A stretch of 64,000 bases of DNA, taken from Chrysochromulina tobinii. Taxonomy: Eukaryota; Haptophyta; Prymnesiales; Chrysochromulinaceae. This document shows, piece after piece, positions 18,239-29,024 of this stretch. The position numbers and the translations under genes were made by a program. The number at the start of each line of letters is the position of its first letter. Position 1 is the first letter of the stretch. The stretch spans positions 1 to 64,000 of the forward strand of contig JWZX01003317.1 in NCBI GenBank assembly GCA_001275005.1. The letters run 5' to 3'. Under the pieces are notes generated by a model. The model had not been told where the DNA came from, did no database searches, and saw nothing but the letters and a program-made list of their open reading frames with translations.

Positions 18239-19480
18239 GAAGCGGGGCGTTGCTGAGGCACAGGCGCGGTCCGTCGCGCGGCAGGAACCAGGACAAGAGC
18301 GCGCCCGCAGCCCAATTAGTTCATAGTGCAAGTGGTCGAAAGACTGAAGTAGCCCGAGGCTCGAGGGGGGCTCGACGTTTTCGCATTTCGGTAATTTTGA
18401 TTGTGACATATATCGGTGACAGCCGAGCCGAAGTACCAATTGGACGTTTTTTTAGTTTTACTCCGTACGAGTCTTAAGATTAAGTGGTCATAACCGAACG
18501 GTTTTGGTTATCGTATGATAACGCGAGTTTAAACTTTCGTTTAATCATCACGCGGCCCCTCCACGTCGTACACAGACGCGCTCTACTACAGCACGTAGCT
18601 ACTTATAAGTTACCGTAGTACCTCTCAAGGTAGCGTAGCTCGCGCAGACGGCTAGCGAAGTCCGAAGATAAGCATATCGGCCATCGCTAGTTCTAGTAAA
18701 ACACGCCCTCTCGCGCACACGTTCCATCGGTCACCTGCGCGAAGCTCCCTCTCTCTCTCTCTGCCTCGCCCCCCGAATCGCGTCCGCGAACCCCAACCCC
18801 GGTATCCCCCCCGGTCCCGCATCCGCCCGGTCGGAGACCCAGACCCGCACCCCCACGCCCCAGCCCCACGAGCGTCCGCGCGCTCGCGGTACATACGCAT
18901 GCGAAATATCCATTGGATTCGTGGAGCAACATGGCGCGTGTCTCCAGTCTCAGACGCGCGCCGGCGTCGCTCCCGCTCCTGTGCGATCCGCGCCCTCCGC
19001 GCCCTCACCCCTCGATAGTAGCTGCCCGATCTCCCGAGCCGAGATCCCATCTACAGCGCGGTTGAATCCGCCCGCCAAATTCCGAGCCGCGAGCGCTGTG
19101 CCGCGCTCGGCTATCGGCTCTATCACCCCCATGTGGACCCTCATTGTAGACCCTCTTGGCTCTGTGGAGCCACTTTGCACATGGCTGTGCCACTTTCCAC
19201 AGCACCTGTGCCCGGCCGCTCCTCCCCCGCCCCCCCTCCTGCTCCCCGCACACTTGGCGTGCCTGGGTACCTGGTTAGTGCCTGGTGTGCCTCACGCGTG
19301 CGCGCGCAAAATCCAACACGGCCGCTCGAAGATGCGAGAGAGCGTTCAAGAGAGCGCGACCTCATCACTTGTGACTTCGGCGGACCTCTCTGCATGCCAA
19401 CATGCGTCCATCTGCCAGGATCTCTCTCACGCGCGAGTAAGCGCACTCTCAAGAGCACACTCGCGACAGAGCGAGAGCGC
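18239..19480. other. Intergenic region, AT-rich island and CT repeat
   Basis: No gene is seen. Positions 18360-18640 form an AT-rich island unlike the surrounding DNA. A (CT)n tract lies at about 18747-18765. Positions 18770-18890 are C-rich (CCCCAACCCC, CCCCCCGG, CCCCACGCCCCAGCCCC), so the minus strand is G-rich. Open frames on both strands here are low-complexity and rejected as genes. Confidence 0.4.
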
Positions 19481-20857
19481 TCACATGCCGCGCCCGGTCG
19501 AGTACGACCACCACGACTCGTTGTAAAGGATCTCGAGCCGGCTCTTAAACCAGAAGCGAGTGGGTTCGGTCGGCTCGCGGTCAGCGTTCTCGTACGTGAA
19601 GCCCTGCACGGCCGGGTGCTTGGCTGCGAAGGCCTTTGCCTCTGCAAAGGTCATGATGGCCTCATGCACGTCGTGACCGGCGATGCACAGCCCGCGGTAC
19701 AGGCCCTCGTGCAGCGGGCCTATGAGCGACTGCTCTTCGATAGGGACGGGCGACGACGGTTGCCCATCCTCTCGGAAGGCTTTGCGGATCCACACTTGCG
19801 AGACCCACTTGGTGTCGACCGCGGGCATGCCCGCGTGCAGCGCGTCCGTGTCGAGCTCACCGTTCAGGAAGCCCGGGAAGAAGATGAGCGCGGTCCCTTT
19901 ATCGGGCTTGATCGAGAGGTCGAGCCGCTTGAAGTGCGTGCACCCCCCCTCGCTCACCTCGTTCAAGTACACGAGCACGGTGGCTACGCGCTGTCCACCC
20001 GCGGCGCAAAACGAGCGGCCCGCTTCGGTGTGTGGGTCGACGCCGTCGTAATGCTCCACGTAGCGCTGAGACGAGGCGTAGCGCGCGACCTGCGGCAGCT
20101 CCATGTGGCCGTACGGCTTGTTGGTCAGGTTGTGGATCTTCTTGAGCAGGATGGGGCACGGGTACACGTGCTTCGCCAGGTGGCACGTGAGCGAGGTGCG
20201 CCCTTTGGTCGCCTCGGAGCCTGCGGCCGCGTGCGTCTTGGAGCGCTGCAGCAAGGGACCCGCGGTCTCAATGAGCGCCTGGCACTCCTCGTCGGTCAAA
20301 AAGTCCTCCACGAGGTACACGGGAGGGCTGTCGTGCACTCGCTTGAGCCCTGCGAGTGCGAGAGGAGAGCGAGAGGGTGAGGAAAGCGAGGTCACGAGTA
20401 TGATCACGAGTAGGTCACGAGAGTGAGAGTACATCAAAGATGAGCGGAGGAGCGCCGCGAGGAGTTCAGAGGAGTATCAGAGGAGCGACCGCGGTAAAGC
20501 GACCGGCACGATCGATGAGATGACGATGAGGGTCCACATGTGATCCCCTGTGCCACCCCCCAGCAGGCGGCGCTTACCAGGATAGTCCGCGTTGAGTTGA
20601 AGGAAAGTAAAGCCGTCCCTCACAGCCTCAGGCGGGTACTCGACCACGAGTGGCAGGTCGCAATGAGGCTGGCTTGGGCGGTCGCGGGGATGCGCAGACT
20701 TGGTGGGATTCGAGCCGGAGGCCGCACCACTTGGCCCAGCAGGAGCAGCCACGGCAGCGTAGGCGCGCCGCTGGCTTGGCAGCCGGGGTGGAGCCCTGGC
20801 GTGGTATTCCCCCTGTATCTTCTCATCTTGCTCCAAGAGGGCAACGTCGATGGTCAT
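19481..20857 (-). CDS. Prolyl 4-hydroxylase-type 2OG-Fe(II) oxygenase, paralogue 1 (two exons)
   Basis: Exon 1 is 20857-20578 and exon 2 is 20349-19481, giving 382 residues. P4H enzymes hydroxylate prolines (collagen-, HRGP- or HIF-like substrates) using 2-oxoglutarate, Fe(II) and ascorbate. The core begins PPVYLVEDFLTDEECQALIE. The iron ligands are in YVEHYDGVDPHTEAG (H-x-D) and the distal His in DALHAGMPAVDTKW, whose Lys should bind 2-oxoglutarate. The tail after the core (GPLHEGLYRG... WFKSRLEILYNESWWSYSTG) is shared with the divergent paralogue at 21.7 kb. Without splicing, the second exon opens at an ATG at 20434 and loses the conserved NADYPG segment. The N-terminal start (MTIDVALLEQ) is a guess, as the frame stays open to 21400. 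No signal peptide or ER retention signal is visible. Confidence 0.88.
20350..20577 (-). other. Spliceosomal intron in P4H paralogue 1 (228 bp, phase 1)
   Basis: The donor is GTAAGC at 20577 and the acceptor CACTCGCAG ends at 20350, after a long CT-rich tract. Splicing joins LNADYPG to LKRVHDSPP, matching LNLYYPGLQKVYDKPP in the paralogue, which has no intron here. Confidence 0.88.
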
Positions 20858-21701
20858 TGGCTCCGGCGACGACGTGTCAGGCTGACCATAGGCGGCAACG
20901 GGGCGCCCCGGCACGCTCCTGCGTACCGGGGTTCCGAGGCCTTTGGCCGATGAGTCCAGGAGTTGAAACGACGTCGCTGTTGAGGTGCGGGCCTTTACGC
21001 TGCTGTTCGCTGCTGCAGCTGGCAGTTTGGGAACTAGATTCTGCGCGCTGTTGCGGCTCGAGGGGAAGGACGAGGAGGGTGACGTTGCTGTTACACCCCT
21101 TTGGGATGCCACGGCCCCCGAAGCCACGCGCCGCGCCGCACACATGATACCGCCCGTGCCCCAACTCGTGGATTGATGGCACGAGCTCATGGGGCCGGCG
21201 GACGTGGACGCGGGGCCGGCCCCGCCGCTGAACTTGGGTGCGCCTGGGACCGCTCCCCCCGCACGCTTGCTCGGAGAGGAGACGCCCGGCATCGTACCTC
21301 CTCCGCAATGTCTGCCTGTGAGCCCGAACGCAGAGTGACGCGGCGTCCGCACACGTTTGTGCGTTGAGTCTGCACTTGAGACTCGCCACCGAAGACGCAC
21401 GCAAAAAAGTCAAAAAAAGTCAATTTATTGCATGCAACTGTGAATCCCTCTTTCATGAGCTCCGGTTTGAGGTCAACAAGTGTTAGGCACTGGCGCACGC
21501 GCGCGCCGCGCGCGTAAACTTGGCTTGGTGAGGTTTCGTCACGGGTTCCTCGTTTCCAAAACGCGTCCAAAGTCGTCAAAGGGAAACTGCTGATTTTGCA
21601 CAGTACGCTCGCATCGCGGTAGAACAGTCTCGCAAGCGCAGACCCTCCCGAAGGTGCTGCTCGCAAGGCGGAGGTCTTTCTTTGTGGCAGGTCTCCGCCG
21701 C
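20858..21701. other. Spacer between divergent P4H genes
   Basis: This is 844 bp between the two assumed starts. The minus frame stays open from 20857 to 21400 and could contain more of the first exon (other ATGs lie in it). The sequence it would encode is low-complexity, so it is not assigned. Two AAAAAAGTC units lie at 21402-21421. No other feature was seen. Confidence 0.35.
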
Positions 21702-22915
21702 ATGTCAAGCTGGTGGAAGCCTGACGCGAGCCATCAGCAGGCGGCTCATCAGCCCCAGGCAGCATACAAGGGGCGCTCGCCAGCCCACCACGACGATGCG
21801 GACGCTGCGCTTGCAACTGCAAGGCTGGGTGGGGTGCCCGAGGCGCTGCCGCCAGTCCCCAAGCCTGCCGCCCCTTCTGGGCCGCAATACATGCCGCTCA
21901 ATCTCTACTATCCAGGCCTGCAAAAGGTGTACGATAAGCCCCCGATCTACATCGTCGAGGATTTCCTGACGGAAGAGGAGTGCGAAACTCTCAAGGAAAC
22001 TGCCAGGCCACTTCTGCAGCGCTCGAAAACGCACGCCATTGCAGGTAGCGAAGCAACCAAGGGGCGCACGAGTCTGACGTGCCACCTCGCCAAGAAGGCC
22101 CATCCATGCCCGCTCTTGCTCACCAAAATCCAGGCGCTCACTGGCAAGCCATGGGGCCATATGGAGCTGCCGCAGGTCGCGCGCTACACGGATAGCCAGC
22201 GCTACGTAGAGCACTACGACGGCGTTGACCCGCATACGGATGCCGGCCGGGCCTTCTGCGCCAACGGCGGGCAGCGCATATGCACCGTCCTGTGCTACCT
22301 CAACGACGTCCTCGACGGTGGCGCCACGGCCTTCCGGTGCGCTCGAGCCGCCGGACCTCCGATCTTCTCACTCCAAGCGGCTGCTCTTGCGGGCATCGTT
22401 GCTCACGATCTGCCATCTTTCCCCTGTGCGTCTTGCGCCCTGACAGGCGTGTCAAGTTCGAGGTCAGACCCAAAAAGGGCCGCGCGCTCATCTTCTTCCC
22501 GGGATTCATGAACGGCGAGCTCGACACGGACGCGCTGCACGCGGGCATGCCCGCGGTGGATACCAAGTGGGTCTCGCAAGTGTGGATCCGCCAGTCGTTC
22601 CGTGAGGATGGGCAGCCATCGACGCCAGTCCCCGAGAGCGAGCAGACGCTCATCGGGCCGCTGCACGAGGGCTTTTACCGCGGCTGCTGCCTCGCCGGCG
22701 ACGATGTCTATGAGGCTGACATGACCATCGAGGAAGCGAAGGCGTACACGGCCGCACACGACCAGATCCTTGGGTTCACGTACAACACGGTGGCGAAGGA
22801 CCCCAGGGACGAGCGCGGTAACCCGGCGAGGGTAAAAATTTGGTTCAAGTCGAAGTTGAACGTCCTTTACAACGAGACGTGGTGGAGCTACAGCGCTGGC
22901 AGGGGAATGGACTAA
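21702..22915 (+). CDS. Prolyl 4-hydroxylase-type 2OG-Fe(II) oxygenase, paralogue 2 (two exons)
   Basis: Exon 1 is 21702-22336 and exon 2 is 22447-22915, giving 367 residues. It has the same catalytic set as the neighbour: YVEHYDGVDPHTDAG for the H-x-D iron ligands, DALHAGMPAVDTKW for the distal His and the 2-oxoglutarate Lys, and the same C-terminal WWSYS(A)GRGM block. The shared stretch AGSEATKGRTSLTCHLAK is nearly identical, so the pair arose by an inverted duplication. Splicing restores TAFRRVKFEVRPKKGRALIFF, matching THFKRLDLSIKPDKGTALIFF. The start is the ATG at 21702 (MSSWWKPD). A GTG at 21654 extends the frame further and cannot be excluded as part of an upstream exon. Localisation is unclear. 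Confidence 0.92.
22337..22446 (+). other. Spliceosomal intron in P4H paralogue 2 (110 bp, phase 2)
   Basis: The donor is GTGCGC at 22337 and the acceptor CCTGACAG ends at 22446. Splicing rebuilds an Arg codon (CG+G) and removes a frameshift. The paralogue reads through this position without an intron. Confidence 0.9.
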
Positions 22916-23858
22916 CTGCTGGATATGGGCGCAAGCATCGTGTCAGGCAAGGTGCCGGCAAGACAAGATGCACTGTCCTGAGGGGATGGGGCGTGGGCTA
23001 TAGCTGCGGCCCTCGCCCTGTGCGGCACGAAATCATCGCCGCGATGTAGCGGTTCTCCCATGTAGGATGGACGTTCGACGAGTGGGTAGCAGCTGCAGAC
23101 AGTAGCACTAGCAGCGGACGGAGGCACTGTGTGCAGGCGGACGAGAGGCGGCGCTGCCGGATAGACAGATACGAGAGTCTCCGCGCCCACGTCTCGTCTC
23201 GCGCATGTGCACGAGCGCAAGAGTAAGAGAAAAGTATAAGACGGACGGACCCGACTGCGACGCGCGTCGATAAAAAGTCGCGCGCGGCGGGACCGTCGTC
23301 TCGGGTTACGGGTAGCTCGGGCGCCTGCGCGGCGGCAGTAGCCGGCACGGTCGCTCCTCCTGGTTGCAGGGTCCCGTGACGTCTGTGGTCCGGGTCTGAG
23401 GTCTGGCGAGCGGAGAAGTGTCTGCACTTTAGTCTTGTTTGTGGCCGCGCCGGGGGCTGATCGATTTCGCGACCTCTACACCACGCGCGCGCCGCGGGGC
23501 CGACCCACCGCCCAGCGGCCGCCCTCGCGGCTGACAGCTGCGTCACGACAGGACGGCCTGCAGGAGCCTGGAGCCGCCAGCACGCAATTACACAGCGCCA
23601 GGCAGCAAGCGCCAATCGAGAGCCATTTTGCCGGCATGCGAATGGGCGAGGTGACGCGTACTTTTTGCGTTTTGAGTCGCGTCGCGTCGCCGTTGGGGCG
23701 CCGTCGGCGTCCGTCGGCTCCTCAGTCATCTGCATCCTCACTCGTCACTGCATCACTGCTCACACCGTCGCGCAATCCGGAGCTCAAGGTCATACCCACG
23801 GGCGCCCCGACAGATCTGAACTTCGGCTTCCGTGTACTTCCTTCTCTGGCTGCCACGA
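22916..23858. other. Convergent intergenic region
   Basis: About 940 bp lies between the stop codons of P4H2 and the CSPP1-like gene. Overlapping Arg/Ala-rich open frames on both strands (for example 22998-23741 minus) show no family likeness. No repeat or RNA gene was recognised. Confidence 0.4.
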
Positions 23859-26800
23859 TCACTTCTGCTGCAAGTAGTTGCTCAGCAGATGATCGAGCTC
23901 TTCTTTCTCTTGGATGCCGGCCTCGAGCCTCTCGAGCCTCTTGAGACGCGCCTCAGCACTCGCGGCCATGCCTGTGCCCATGGAGGCCGAGGACGGCCGG
24001 GCCGAAGCTGAGGGAGGCCGAGGCAGCGCGCTCCCACTGTTGGGCGAGGGCGGCGCCCCGGGGGAGGCGAGGAGGATCCCTTCCATCCCGAGCTGCGCCT
24101 CGAGCTGCCGGAGCCACGCTGTCCTCTCCTCGACAGTGCGCTCGCCCGAATTTCCCAGCGTGCCGCTTGGTGTGGCGCCATGCGACCACTCCGTGTACGG
24201 TCGGTCCTTGGGCAAACCCATGGGACCCAAATCCGTCATTTCCCGTGACGGCGCGTCGCCCCTGCCACTCCCGGGTATCTCGCCCCTGCCCACGCCGTAC
24301 CCGCCCTGAGAGCGCGGGCGCGCCACGGTCACGTCCACGGAGGCATCGCCGTGGTGCAGCGCGTGGAGGCGCGCCGCATACTCGGCCGCGCGCAGCTCCT
24401 GGTCGACGGCATGGCGCTCGAGCGCAGTGCCGGTGCTCTCGGCGACACTCCGACTGCTCTCGCGCGAGTCCATTTCCGCCCGCCGGCCCGTAACGACCTC
24501 AAGACGGCCGTTACTATACGAGGGAGGCGTTCCGTCGGAACGGAGCCATTCTGGCACCCCGTCCGTCTCATCCGCGAGCGGCACGAAGGCACTCTCCGCG
24601 TGCATTGACCCGCGCAGGCTATGGTAGCTCTCGTGCGCCTTTGAACTGCCGCCACCGCCGCCATTCCCACCGCCGCCACCGTGCGCATGGGCATTCCCAC
24701 CGCCGCCGCCGCCGCCGTGGTCGTAGTCATGAATGTCGGCGAAGTTCGGAGCGGCTGCGAAGGCGACGCGGTGGGTAGACTCGGGAGAGCCCTCCGCCAA
24801 CTGGAGTTGACGAAGCCGCTCCTCGGCGCGACGGACGAGCGTATCGAGCCCTGGCGTCCCCGGCAGCTCGGGGGCGGAGGTGGGACGGCCGGAAAAGGGT
24901 CCCGCAGAGGGCGGCCTGGAGCCCTCTCGCGAGTCCGGGCGTGACCTACCGGCTCCTCCTCCTCCGCCGCCGCCGCCGATCGCCCGGCGGCCTGCGCGCG
25001 CACCCTCGTCATAGTGAAGGCGCGCGTCGTCGAGCGCGTCCGCGGCGGCGAGGGAGCGCGTCAGTTCGTCGGCCTCCGGTACCGCCGGCAGCGCGTGCTT
25101 TCTCCCACCCTCCGAGAAGCCCAGGGTCGGCTGCAGCCCCAACCAGGAGGCAGTCGCCTGCGAGCGCAGGGCCTCTTTCTCGGCGCTCTCGGCCGCGAGG
25201 GAGCGGCGGAGCGTCTCCTCAGACGGGTAGAGCAATTCCGAGGCCCCGCGCAGCGAGGAGCGCAGATCCTCGGGTCCGCGCAAGGAGAGGTTCATATCAT
25301 CCTCCAGCCGCGGTGCGGCCGGAGGGCGGGGCGGGGCCGGTAAGCCCACGCCTGGCTGCGCGTACCCCTGCCCCTCCTGCGCTCCATAGGTCGGGTGCAC
25401 CAGAGGTGACCATCCGCGCTCGTCGCCGCCGATCATCGGCCCACCGATCGCGCCCGCAACCGCAGCCGTTGCCGCACCAGGCAGCCGCAGCCGCGCCAGA
25501 GCTGCCTCCACCTCGGGGGCAGGCACCGGCAGCTGCGCCCGTGGCGGCGCCTCGTAGGTGGGGTCGAGGTACGGCGTACGCAGTACCGACTCGGAGAGGG
25601 CGGAGTCGCAGCGGCGCTCACCCTCCGCGGGCGACGGCTTGGCGAGCTTCGATTTGAGCGCGATCTGCTCCGTGTGCAGCTGCTGGTACTGCCTGGCCAT
25701 TGCGGCGCGAAGCTGCTCATTCTGCTGGCGCAACGCCTCCATCTGCTCGGCTTGCTCCGCCTGCGCCTGCAGTGCGAGGCTCTCCGCGCGCGCGAGCTGC
25801 TCCGCCTGCGCCCTCTGGATCTGCTGCTGCTGCTGTCGCATCTGCTCGAGCTCGCGTCGAGATTGATGCGAGAACAGCTCGAACTCACGCCGCGTCTCAG
25901 ACGTGACCGCCGCCGGCGCACCGCCCGGCGCGCCGCTGCCCTCGGCCTCTGCGCCGCTCTCCATCCAGCCGTCGCCGCCGAGCACCCCCGCTTGGCTTCG
26001 GCTGGTGCGCCGCCCCTGCGGACCGCCGACGCCGTCTCGGAGCTCGTCCGCCACGGGGGGCGCCCTGCCCGCGCCGGCTGGCAGCAGCCCCTGCCGTTCA
26101 CGCTGCTCCTTCTCCTCCATCTTGCGGTGGTACTCCACCGCCTGTTGCGCCATTCGCTCCTCATACGTCATGCACGTGGTGGGCGCGCCGTCTTGGGCAC
26201 CGCCCGCGCCGCCCGCGCCGCCCGCGCCGCCGCCTCGTGGAGGAGACCTGGCGAGCCCGCCGGGTGCGGAGCCCTCAGCCGCATGACCGCCCGCCTTCTT
26301 GTCCATCTTGGACTTCTCCTTTCGCCGCTGCTCCTCCTTTTCGGCCTCGAACTGGACGCGCAGCTCCTCGCGCTCGCGCTCGAGCTTGGCGAGCTCTCGC
26401 AGCTCCTCCTCACGCTCGGCCTGCTGGCGGAGCTGCTTCTCGCGCCGCTTCTGCTCCACCTGCTCGGCGAGCGCGCGCTGCATCTCGGTCTGCTGCGCCG
26501 CGCGCGCCGCCAACTCCTCTGGCGGCGTCAGGTCGGTGATCTTAGCCTTCCACTGGCCAGGCCCGCCTACCGGGCTCGTCGGCCCGGCCGCACCCGCCGG
26601 CTCGGACGCGGCGTGCCCAAAGATGTCGTGAGTGGGGAAACGGTCTTGCTTGAAGCGCACCTTGTCCGCTTCCTTGCGTTGCTTCTCGAGCACCACCTGC
26701 TGCGCGAGCTCCTCGGCATAGCGCGCGCGCGCCGATTGCCGGTCGCCACCTTCCTTATCGTGTCGATCTTGCTCCGACTCGAAAGCGTACCCTCCGCCCT

Positions 26801-27462
26801 GGCGTGTCTTCTCTTTGAGGCCTTTCTCTCTCATCTGGTGCTCAAGTGCGGCTGCGTATTCCTGCTGCTCCTGATGCCGCTTGCGCACCTGCTGCTCGCG
26901 CTCGCCGCCACCGCCGCTTAGAATGTCACCGCCGCCGCCGCCGCCGCCGCCGAAGATGTCGCCTCCGCCGCGTACGAATTCGCCGCGCCGCAAGCCTCCT
27001 TGGCGCTCCTCTTGGCGCTCATGCATCTGCTGGTGGAGGTCTTGCGCATATTCCTGCTGCTGACGACGGCGTGCGTCCCCTTGAGGACCGCCGCCGCCAC
27101 CACCAAACACGTCGCCGCCACCACCACCACCATCGCCGCCGCCGCCGCCGCCGCCACTTCCCCTGCGCTGCTCGCGGCTCTCCTTATCTCGCCGCTCGCG
27201 TTCAAGCCTCTGCTGCTCGAGTGCCTGCGCGTACTCCATCTGCTGCCGCCGCTTGGCGTCGATGGGATCGCCGCCGCCTCCGCCTCCGCCAAAGACGTCA
27301 CCCCCGACGTCACGCTCCTGCACGGCGCCGCGGCGCAGCAGTGCGCCATGGCCCTCGCGCGCTTGCTTAGCCGCCACCTGTTCCTCGAGCGCATGCGCAT
27401 ATTCCTGCTGTTGCCGCTTGCGCAACTGCTGCTCGCGCTCGCCGCCGCCGCCGCTCAAAATA

Positions 27463-27520
<58 letters not shown>

Positions 27521-29024
27521 GATCCCCACCGCTGCCGCGCCGCCCCTGGGCTTGGCGCTCGTACACCTGCTGTTCCAGAGCTAGAGCATACTCTTGCTGC
27601 TGCCGCCGCTTGGCGTCCGCCGCTGCGCCGCCGCCACCAAACACGTCGCCGCCGCGGCCGCCCGGCGATCCAAAGCCGTCGTCGCGCCGCCCCTGCGCCG
27701 CCGCCTGCTGCCGCTGCTGCACCTGCTTCTCGAGCGCTTGCGCATACTCCTGCTGCTGCTGTCGACGCGTGGCGTCCGCCCCCGAGCCGCCGCCACCAAA
27801 CACATCGCCGCCACCACCACCAGCATCGCCGCCGCCGCCGCCACTTCCCCTGCGCTGCTCGCGGCTCTCCTTATCACGCCGCTCGCGTTCAAGCCTCTGC
27901 TGCTCGAGTGCCTGCCCGTACTCCATCTGCTGCCGCCGCTTGGCGTCGATGGGATCGCCCAACGCTTGCGGTGTCGCAAGTGGCGGCGCGTACTGCTGCG
28001 GCGGCGCGTACTGCTGCGGCGGCGGCGCGTACTGCTGCGGCGGCGGCGCGTACTGCTGCGGCGGCGGCGCGTACTGCTGCGGCGGCGGCGCGTACTGCTG
28101 CTGCGGCGGCGCGTACTGCTGCTGCTGCGGCGGCGGCGGCTGCTGCTGCTGCTGCGGCGGCGGCGGCGGCGGCGGCCGCGGCTGTGTGGAGCGCAGCCGC
28201 TGGCGTCCAAACTTTTGATCGCCAAGCGAGTGGAGTTGGTCCAGCTCCGAAGGCGGGGGCGGAGGGCCTTGGTCGGCCGTCGGCATCTCGTTAAGTGCAT
28301 CGCCGAAGCCGCCGAAGCCGCCACGCTGCGTGCGGCCAAAGTCGGGTGGCCCCGGCGGCGGTGGTGGCCCCAGGTGTCCTTGACTCAAGGGAAGTTGGAA
28401 CTGCCCTTGGCGCACAGCCTCGGCGTGCGCATCTGCGACGGCGCGTGGGTCGCCCCGCGGCCCGTCAGGCTCGAAGCGACCACCGCCGGGCGCGCGCGAC
28501 CCCACAACCCTCGGCTCGGGCGGCGGTTCCTGTCCGCCGGCAGCCTTGCGCTCGCGCTCGATGCGCTTCTTCTCCCACATCTCATCGCGCTTGGATTTGG
28601 CCGTCGCAGCAGGCGCAGCGGCAGGGACCGGTCTATTGAGTGCCGCCGCGTTGGCGGCCGCGCCGGAAAACAGGTCGGGCGCAAACAGGCGGTTGCCGCC
28701 ACCAGCCATGGGCGAGGACGGCGCCTGCCCACCCCGAGGAGGGAGAGGCGGATCGCCTCGAGGGCGCGGCGGAGGTGCTGGCGCGCCGCGCTGAACCATA
28801 GGCGGGCCAACTGGCCCGCCGCCCAGTGACAACTCGCTTGGATCCAGGCCGATGGCCCGAGCCTCAGCGAGCAATCTGCTTTCCTGTTCGCGCACGTAGG
28901 AGTCGTCAGCGTTGTTTTGACGCATGTGCTTGAGGTTATCAGCCTTATCGCGGAGTAGCTGCTGCTGCTGTTGCCGCCGCTTGGCTTGCACCTGCTGATC
29001 GAGGTCGGCAGTGTAGGACGCCAT
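23859..29024 (-). CDS. Giant CSPP1-like repeat protein (1721 aa)
   Basis: A single open frame encodes 1721 residues. Its hallmark is a unit of about 20 residues with consensus RRQQQEYAxALExQVxERQ, repeated about eight to ten times (for example AKRRQQMEYAQALEQQRLER, LRKRQQQEYAHALEEQVAAK, ARRRQQQEYAQDLHQQMHER), starting from MASYTADLDQQVQAKRRQQ at the N-terminus. The units are separated by Gly-rich linkers. Such E-Y-x-x-x-L-x-x-Q-I/V helices recur in centrosome and spindle-pole associated protein 1 (CSPP1), a ciliary-lumen microtubule protein. The middle has QQYAPPP repeats, and the C-terminal half mixes coiled coil (residues about 850-1080) with disorder, ending in a short helix (LKRLERLEAGIQEKEELDHL). 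A role in the axoneme or centrosome is inferred. Length from the ATG at 29024 is uninterrupted, though unrecognised introns within Gly-rich parts are possible. Confidence 0.8.
27466..27519 (+). repeat. (GCC)n microsatellite encoding poly-Gly
   Basis: About 17 consecutive GCC triplets on the plus strand encode a Gly run on the minus strand inside the CSPP1-like gene. Length polymorphism is likely. Confidence 0.85.
27985..28150 (-). repeat. Tandem repeat encoding QQYAPPP units
   Basis: Plus-strand units CTGCGGCGGCGGCGCGTACTG of 18-21 bp recur about seven times and encode (P)PPQQYAP on the minus strand. They keep the reading frame, so they are part of the CSPP1-like protein. Confidence 0.85.

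Noticed and set aside
18921-19526. 201-codon plus-strand frame before the P4H pair
   Set aside because: The reading is low-complexity Pro/Ser/Arg with no start context or family likeness, and it overlaps the 3' end of P4H1.
19481-22915. Prolyl hydroxylases as giant-virus insertions
   Set aside because: Both contain spliceosomal introns and host-like composition, and no other viral genes are nearby.
25674-28829. Plus-strand frames of 415, 321 and 411 codons inside the CSPP1-like gene
   Set aside because: They consist of Leu/Pro/Cys/Arg runs produced by GC-rich repeats. The minus strand encodes the regular helix repeat.
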